Below, piece by piece: positions 60,614-64,000 of a stretch of DNA of 64,000 nt; position 1 is the first letter of the stretch; each line of letters starts with the position of its first letter. The stretch lies in the NCBI RefSeq assembly GCF_022430525.1, contig NZ_CP092520.1:124001-188000 (forward strand), read 5' to 3'. The translations under genes were made by a program, and so were the position numbers. The DNA is from Cetobacterium somerae (GTDB lineage Bacteria; Fusobacteriota; Fusobacteriia; Fusobacteriales; Fusobacteriaceae). The notes under the pieces are model-generated. The model was not told the DNA's origin. It worked only from the letters and a program-made list of their open reading frames with translations, and searched no databases.

Positions 60614-61243
60614 ATGAGAAAAAGTAGTAGTGATAACATCTATGAAACAATAAAAAATGATTTATTAGTTGGTGAGATAGATTTTGGAGATAAAATTGTA
60701 GAGATTGACTATGCTAATAAATTAAATGTAAGTAGAACTCCTTTAAGAGAAGCCATAAAAAAACTTGAAATAGAGGGGATAATAGAAAGATTACCTAATG
60801 GTAGGTTAAGAGTTATGGAAATTACTCCACAAAAAATTGACGAGATATTTGAAATTAGAATTTGTTTGGAGGGAATTTTATTTAATTCGATTATAAAAAA
60901 TAAAACAGAGATTGATAGAATCTATCAAAATCTTATTTTAACAAAATATCTAATAGATACAGAAAACTGGAGTGAAGTTAGACGATTGTTTTTAGAGTAT
61001 AATTCTCTTGTTTATTCTGCTTCATCTTTAGAGTATGCTGTGAAAATTTTAAGACATTATGATTTTATTATTTCGGCATTAAAAAGAAAGTCTTTAAAAA
61101 ATGAAAGTAGAATTTTAAAGGCTTATGAGGAGCATTTTGAAATTATAAGTTTATTGAAAGAGAATGAATTAGAAAAAGCAAAAGAAGCGAATAAAATTCA
61201 CTTGTTAAATGCAAAAGAGGGTGTAAAAAATGCTATCAAATAA
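60614..61243 (+). CDS. GntR-family (FCD) regulator 2 of tandem pair
   Basis: The 209-aa paralogue of the preceding gene has LNVSRTPLREAIKKLEIEGI in the winged helix, followed by a more diverged FCD domain, suggesting the same or similar operator but a different ligand. It has its own short upstream region (TATAAT-like 60589-60597) and ends in a terminator whose loop contains the stop codon. It stands directly before the hydratase promoter carrying an 18-nt palindrome. Confidence 0.88.
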   Translation: MRKSSSDNIYETIKNDLLVGEIDFGDKIVEIDYANKLNVSRTPLREAIKKLEIEGIIERLPNGRLRVMEITPQKIDEIFEIRICLEGILFNSIIKNKTEIDRIYQNLILTKYLIDTENWSEVRRLFLEYNSLVYSASSLEYAVKILRHYDFIISALKRKSLKNESRILKAYEEHFEIISLLKENELEKAKEANKIHLLNAKEGVKNAIK

Positions 61244-61262
61244 ATTGGTAGCATTTTTTTTA
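61225..61262 (+). terminator. Rho-independent terminator
   Basis: The stem TGCTATCAA/TTGGTAGCA (one G-T pair), extended by A and T runs, has the GntR stop codon in its loop. Confidence 0.82.
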
Positions 61263-61272
61263 TACAAAAAAT

Positions 61273-61319
61273 TTGACAAATTAAAAAAAAAATAATAAAT
61301 TATAATTGTATACAATTAT
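61273..61319 (+). promoter_or_regulatory. Promoter with 18-nt palindromic operator
   Basis: TTGACA (61273-61278) has a possible -10 TAAATT at 61296 (17-bp spacing). The perfect 18-nt palindrome ATAATTGTATACAATTAT (61302-61319) follows and has the TTGTATACAA core. Confidence 0.72.
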
Positions 61320-61345
61320 TCAAAAAATAAAAAGGGGAGGAATGT

Positions 61346-63589
61346 ATGATAACTTTATATGACAAAGGAGTTTTTTTAATTGATGGAAAAGATATAGTTC
61401 AAAATGAAAGTGTTGTAAAAGATAGTAAAATTGAGGCTAAAAAAGGAACAATAACTTATGAAATACTAAAGGAACATAATACTTCTAATGATATGGAAAA
61501 TTTAAAATTAAAATTTGATTGTTTAGCGTCTCATGATATAACTTACGTTGGAATAATTCAAACTGCAAAAGCTAGTGGATTAAAAAAATTTCCTATTCCA
61601 TATGTATTAACTAATTGTCATAATACTTTATGTGCTGTAGGTGGAACAATAAATGAAGATGATCATATGTTTGGACTATCAGCAGCTAAAAAATATGGTG
61701 GTATATATGTTCCTCCTCATCAGGGAGTAATTCACCAATATATGAGAGAGAATATGGCTGGATGTGGAAAAATGATTTTAGGATCAGATAGTCATACTAG
61801 ATACGGTGCTTTGGGAACAATAGCAATTGGTGAAGGTGGGGGAGAGTTAGTAAAACAAATTTTAAGTAAAAGCTACGATATAAAATATCCAGAAGTTATT
61901 GGGATATATTTAAAAGGTAAACCAAAGAATGGTATAGGTCCACAGGATGTTGCATTAACAATTATTAAAGCTGTTTTTAAGAATGGGTTTGTAAAAAATA
62001 AAGTTATGGAGTTTATTGGAGAGGGAGTTTCGAATTTAAGTGTTGAATTTAGAAATGGAATTGATGTTATGACAACAGAAACAACATGTTTAACTTCAAT
62101 TTGGAAAACAGATAATAAAGTGAAGGAGTATTTAAAAGATCATAATAGAGAAGTTGATTATGAAGAGTTATCGCCTAAAAAAATTGCTTATTATGATGGG
62201 ATGATTGTTATAGAATTAGATAAAATTGAATCGATGATTGCACTTCCTTTTCATCCAAGTAATGTTTATTCTATCAAAGAGTTACAAAATAATTTAGAAG
62301 AAATTTTAACAAAAGTAGAAAAAGAGGCTTTTGAACAGGGAATTAAAATAGATTTAAAAAGTAAAGTAAAAAAGGGGTATCTTTTTGCAGAACAGGGAGT
62401 AATTGCAGGGTGTGCAGGAGGGACTTATGACAATATTGTTGATGTTGCAGATATTTTAAATAATAAGTCAATAGGAGTGGACTTCTCATTAAATATTTAT
62501 CCATCTAGCCAGCCAACATATATTGAATTAAATAAAAATGGATCAATAGAAAAAATAATGGAAAGTGGAACAGTTGTAAGATCCGCTTTTTGTGGACCAT
62601 GTTTTGGTGCAGGAGATACTCCAGCAAATGGACAATTAAGTCTTAGACATACAACAAGAAATTTTCCAAATAGAGAGGGATCAAAACCAGGAGAAGGACA
62701 GATATCTATGGTAGCACTAATGGATGCTAGATCTATAGCAGCAACAGCTATAAATGAAGGTAAGCTAACAGCAGCAACAGAATTGGATATAGAATTTACA
62801 AAACCAAAGTATAGCTTCAGTGATAAAGTTTATAAAAATAAAGTGTATAATGGATTTAAAGAGAGCCGTGAATCAGAATTAATCTACGGGCCGAATATAG
62901 TTGATTGGCCAAAAATGCCAAAACTAACAAAAGATTTATTACTTAAAATTTGTGCAGTAATAAAAGATTCAGTAACTACAACAGATGAACTAATACCTTC
63001 AGGAGAGACATCATCTTATCGTTCAAATCCTATGAGATTAGCTGAATTTACACTTTCAAGAAGAGAACCTAAGTATGTTGAAAGAGCTAAAGAAATTCAA
63101 AAATTTGAAATTCGAAGAGAATTTAATGAAAATCCTTTTGTAGAAGAGTTAAAGGAGATATTTTATAAAATTAAAGAGATTGATAAAGATATTAATCCTC
63201 TAGAGGTAGGAATAGGAAGTACAATATATGCAAATAAACCAGGAGATGGATCGGCAAGAGAACAAGCTGCATCGTGTCAAAAAGTTTTAGGTGGTTGGGC
63301 AAACATAGCTAAAGAGTATGCAACTAAACGTTATAGATCAAATCTTATAAATTGGGGAATAATTCCATTTATTATAGATCAAGATATTAACTTTGAAAGC
63401 GGAGATTATATATATGTAAAAGATATAGAAAAAATTATAAAAAATAAAATTGATAAAGTAGAAAGTTATTTAATTTCAGTTGAATATAATGAAGTGAGAA
63501 AAATTGAATTAAAAATAGATTCATTAACAGATACAGAGAGAGAAATTTTAATAGATGGATGCTTGATAAACTATTATAAAAGGTCATAG
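61346..63589 (+). CDS. Aconitase-family hydratase (YbhJ-like)
   Basis: The 747-aa protein has the aconitase plan: N-terminal domains with [23 protein letters not shown], 4Fe-4S cysteines in [12 protein letters not shown] and in [14 protein letters not shown], and a C-terminal swivel domain. It is close in size to E. coli YbhJ (753 aa), a putative hydratase of unknown substrate. It lies behind a GntR-type operator and before a tricarboxylate-type binding protein. It probably hydrates or dehydrates an imported tricarboxylate or related hydroxy acid in the cytoplasm. Confidence 0.86.
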   Translation: MITLYDKGVFLIDGKDIVQNESVVKDSKIEAKKGTITYEILKEHNTSNDMENLKLKFDCLASHDITYVGIIQTAKASGLKKFPIPYVLTNCHNTLCAVGGTINEDDHMFGLSAAKKYGGIYVPPHQGVIHQYMRENMAGCGKMILGSDSHTRYGALGTIAIGEGGGELVKQILSKSYDIKYPEVIGIYLKGKPKNGIGPQDVALTIIKAVFKNGFVKNKVMEFIGEGVSNLSVEFRNGIDVMTTETTCLTSIWKTDNKVKEYLKDHNREVDYEELSPKKIAYYDGMIVIELDKIESMIALPFHPSNVYSIKELQNNLEEILTKVEKEAFEQGIKIDLKSKVKKGYLFAEQGVIAGCAGGTYDNIVDVADILNNKSIGVDFSLNIYPSSQPTYIELNKNGSIEKIMESGTVVRSAFCGPCFGAGDTPANGQLSLRHTTRNFPNREGSKPGEGQISMVALMDARSIAATAINEGKLTAATELDIEFTKPKYSFSDKVYKNKVYNGFKESRESELIYGPNIVDWPKMPKLTKDLLLKICAVIKDSVTTTDELIPSGETSSYRSNPMRLAEFTLSRREPKYVERAKEIQKFEIRREFNENPFVEELKEIFYKIKEIDKDINPLEVGIGSTIYANKPGDGSAREQAASCQKVLGGWANIAKEYATKRYRSNLINWGIIPFIIDQDINFESGDYIYVKDIEKIIKNKIDKVESYLISVEYNEVRKIELKIDSLTDTEREILIDGCLINYYKRS

Positions 63590-63635
63590 TGTTTTAAAAA
63601 ATAATTTTAACAACGATATATAAACAAAAATAAAA

Positions 63636-63676
63636 TTGACAATAGAAAAAAATGTTGTATACTCTATTGTATACAA
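63636..63676 (+). promoter_or_regulatory. Promoter with two TTGTATAC operators
   Basis: TTGACA (63636-63641) and TATACT (63658-63663) are 16 bp apart. TTGTATAC (63655-63662) overlaps the -10, and the full TTGTATACAA (63667-63676) covers the start region. A leader of about 90 nt follows. Confidence 0.75.
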
Positions 63677-63763
63677 AAAAACATATACAGGATACAGAAT
63701 ACCGGATATAAAATTAAAACTTTGTCTCAGAGTTTTAAAATAACTATAAAAAGGGGAGATATT

Positions 63764-64000
63764 ATGTTAAAGAAAAAAATTTTAGCTGTATTATCAACGA
63801 CGTTTTTACTAGGTGCATGTGGGGATTCATCTGATAAAGTTGCTGTAGATGGGCCTTGGAAATGGGAAAGAAAAGTAGAAATAATTTGCCCTTGGGGAAC
63901 TGGTGGTGGAGCAGACACTACAACAAGAACATTTGCGACAGCTTTAGAAAAAGAATTAGGAGTTCCAGTTGTAGTAAATAATAGATCAGGAGCTGGAGGG
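63764..64000 (+). CDS. TctC/Bug-type tripartite tricarboxylate binding lipoprotein (3' end outside window)
   Basis: Seventy-nine codons are visible. The lipoprotein signal ends in FLLGAC (Cys17), followed by a TctC-type N-terminus: IICPWGTGGGADTTTRTFA, then LGVPVVVNNRSGAGG. Bug proteins bind citrate, tricarballylate or other carboxylates for TctAB permeases, which should lie to the right of the window. AGGGGAG precedes the ATG. Its promoter carries two GntR-type operators, linking it to the hydratase and exported reductase. Confidence 0.88.
   Translation, partial: MLKKKILAVLSTTFLLGACGDSSDKVAVDGPWKWERKVEIICPWGTGGGADTTTRTFATALEKELGVPVVVNNRSGAGG

Overview
The window is very AT-rich, densely coded DNA from a diderm anaerobe, most likely Fusobacteriota (Cetobacterium/Fusobacterium-like). 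The reasons are the C-terminal-Phe autotransporter, a TolC/RND efflux set, AAA-ATPase-like/PD-(D/E)XK genes, TRAP and TTT transporters, FMN_bind/FAD flavoprotein reductases and strong AAGGAGG ribosome sites. The genus is an inference. No tRNA, rRNA, IS element or CRISPR array was seen.

Layout. 1-2.3 kb: 3' part of a divergent adenosine deaminase resembling RdrB of the RADAR anti-phage system, then a VanZ-like gene. 2.4-9.8 kb: a GntR regulator divergent from dctPQM, a Zn-dehydrogenase, uxuA and uxuB, read as aldonate/hexuronate (possibly L-gulonate) catabolism. 9.9-12.2 kb: a peptide-type binding lipoprotein with a creatininase-family hydrolase. 12.2-15.7 kb: an accessory patch with an AAA/nuclease gene, a small XRE regulator, a decayed AAA paralogue and a class III Fic gene, with an identical 27-bp promoter segment in front of the first and last of these genes. 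15.8-21.2 kb: TolC, adaptor and RND pump. 21.2-23.2 kb: sparse DNA with two small unrecognised genes, a winged-helix gene and a two-repeat Myb/SANT-like gene. 23.3-27.6 kb: a large autotransporter with a 279-bp tandem repeat.

27.8-31.3 kb: a MerR-type promoter drives a YhdH-type reductase and an 845-aa protein joining a complete MerR/GyrI-like regulator to a complete FMN_bind plus fumarate-reductase-like flavoprotein. The old ribosome site of the second half is still visible at the junction. 31.4-39.8 kb: a nearly complete yhf cluster of unknown function (yhfZ-Y-U-T, an added amidase-signature gene, then yhfV-S-X-W). 39.9-43.5 kb: ceuBCDE-like iron-siderophore ABC transporter. 43.7-48.0 kb: ROK regulator, SSS symporter, 48-aa membrane protein and cytoplasmic Cys-type sulfatase. 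48.0-49.2 kb: a cold-shock gene remnant and a class II Fic protein. 49.3-55.2 kb: trehalose-6-phosphate hydrolase, a fructose-type PTS EIIABC and a divergent PRD regulator.

55.2-64.0 kb: two exported flavoprotein reductases around a LysR gene, two tandem GntR regulators, a YbhJ-like aconitase-family hydratase and the start of a TctC-type binding protein. The palindrome TTGTATACAA lies at the promoters of the second reductase, the hydratase and TctC. This predicts one regulon that couples tricarboxylate/enoate uptake, hydration or dehydration, and reduction outside the cytoplasm. The most unusual items are the MerR-flavoprotein fusion, the yhf cluster with its amidase-like member, and the RdrB-like gene at the left edge.
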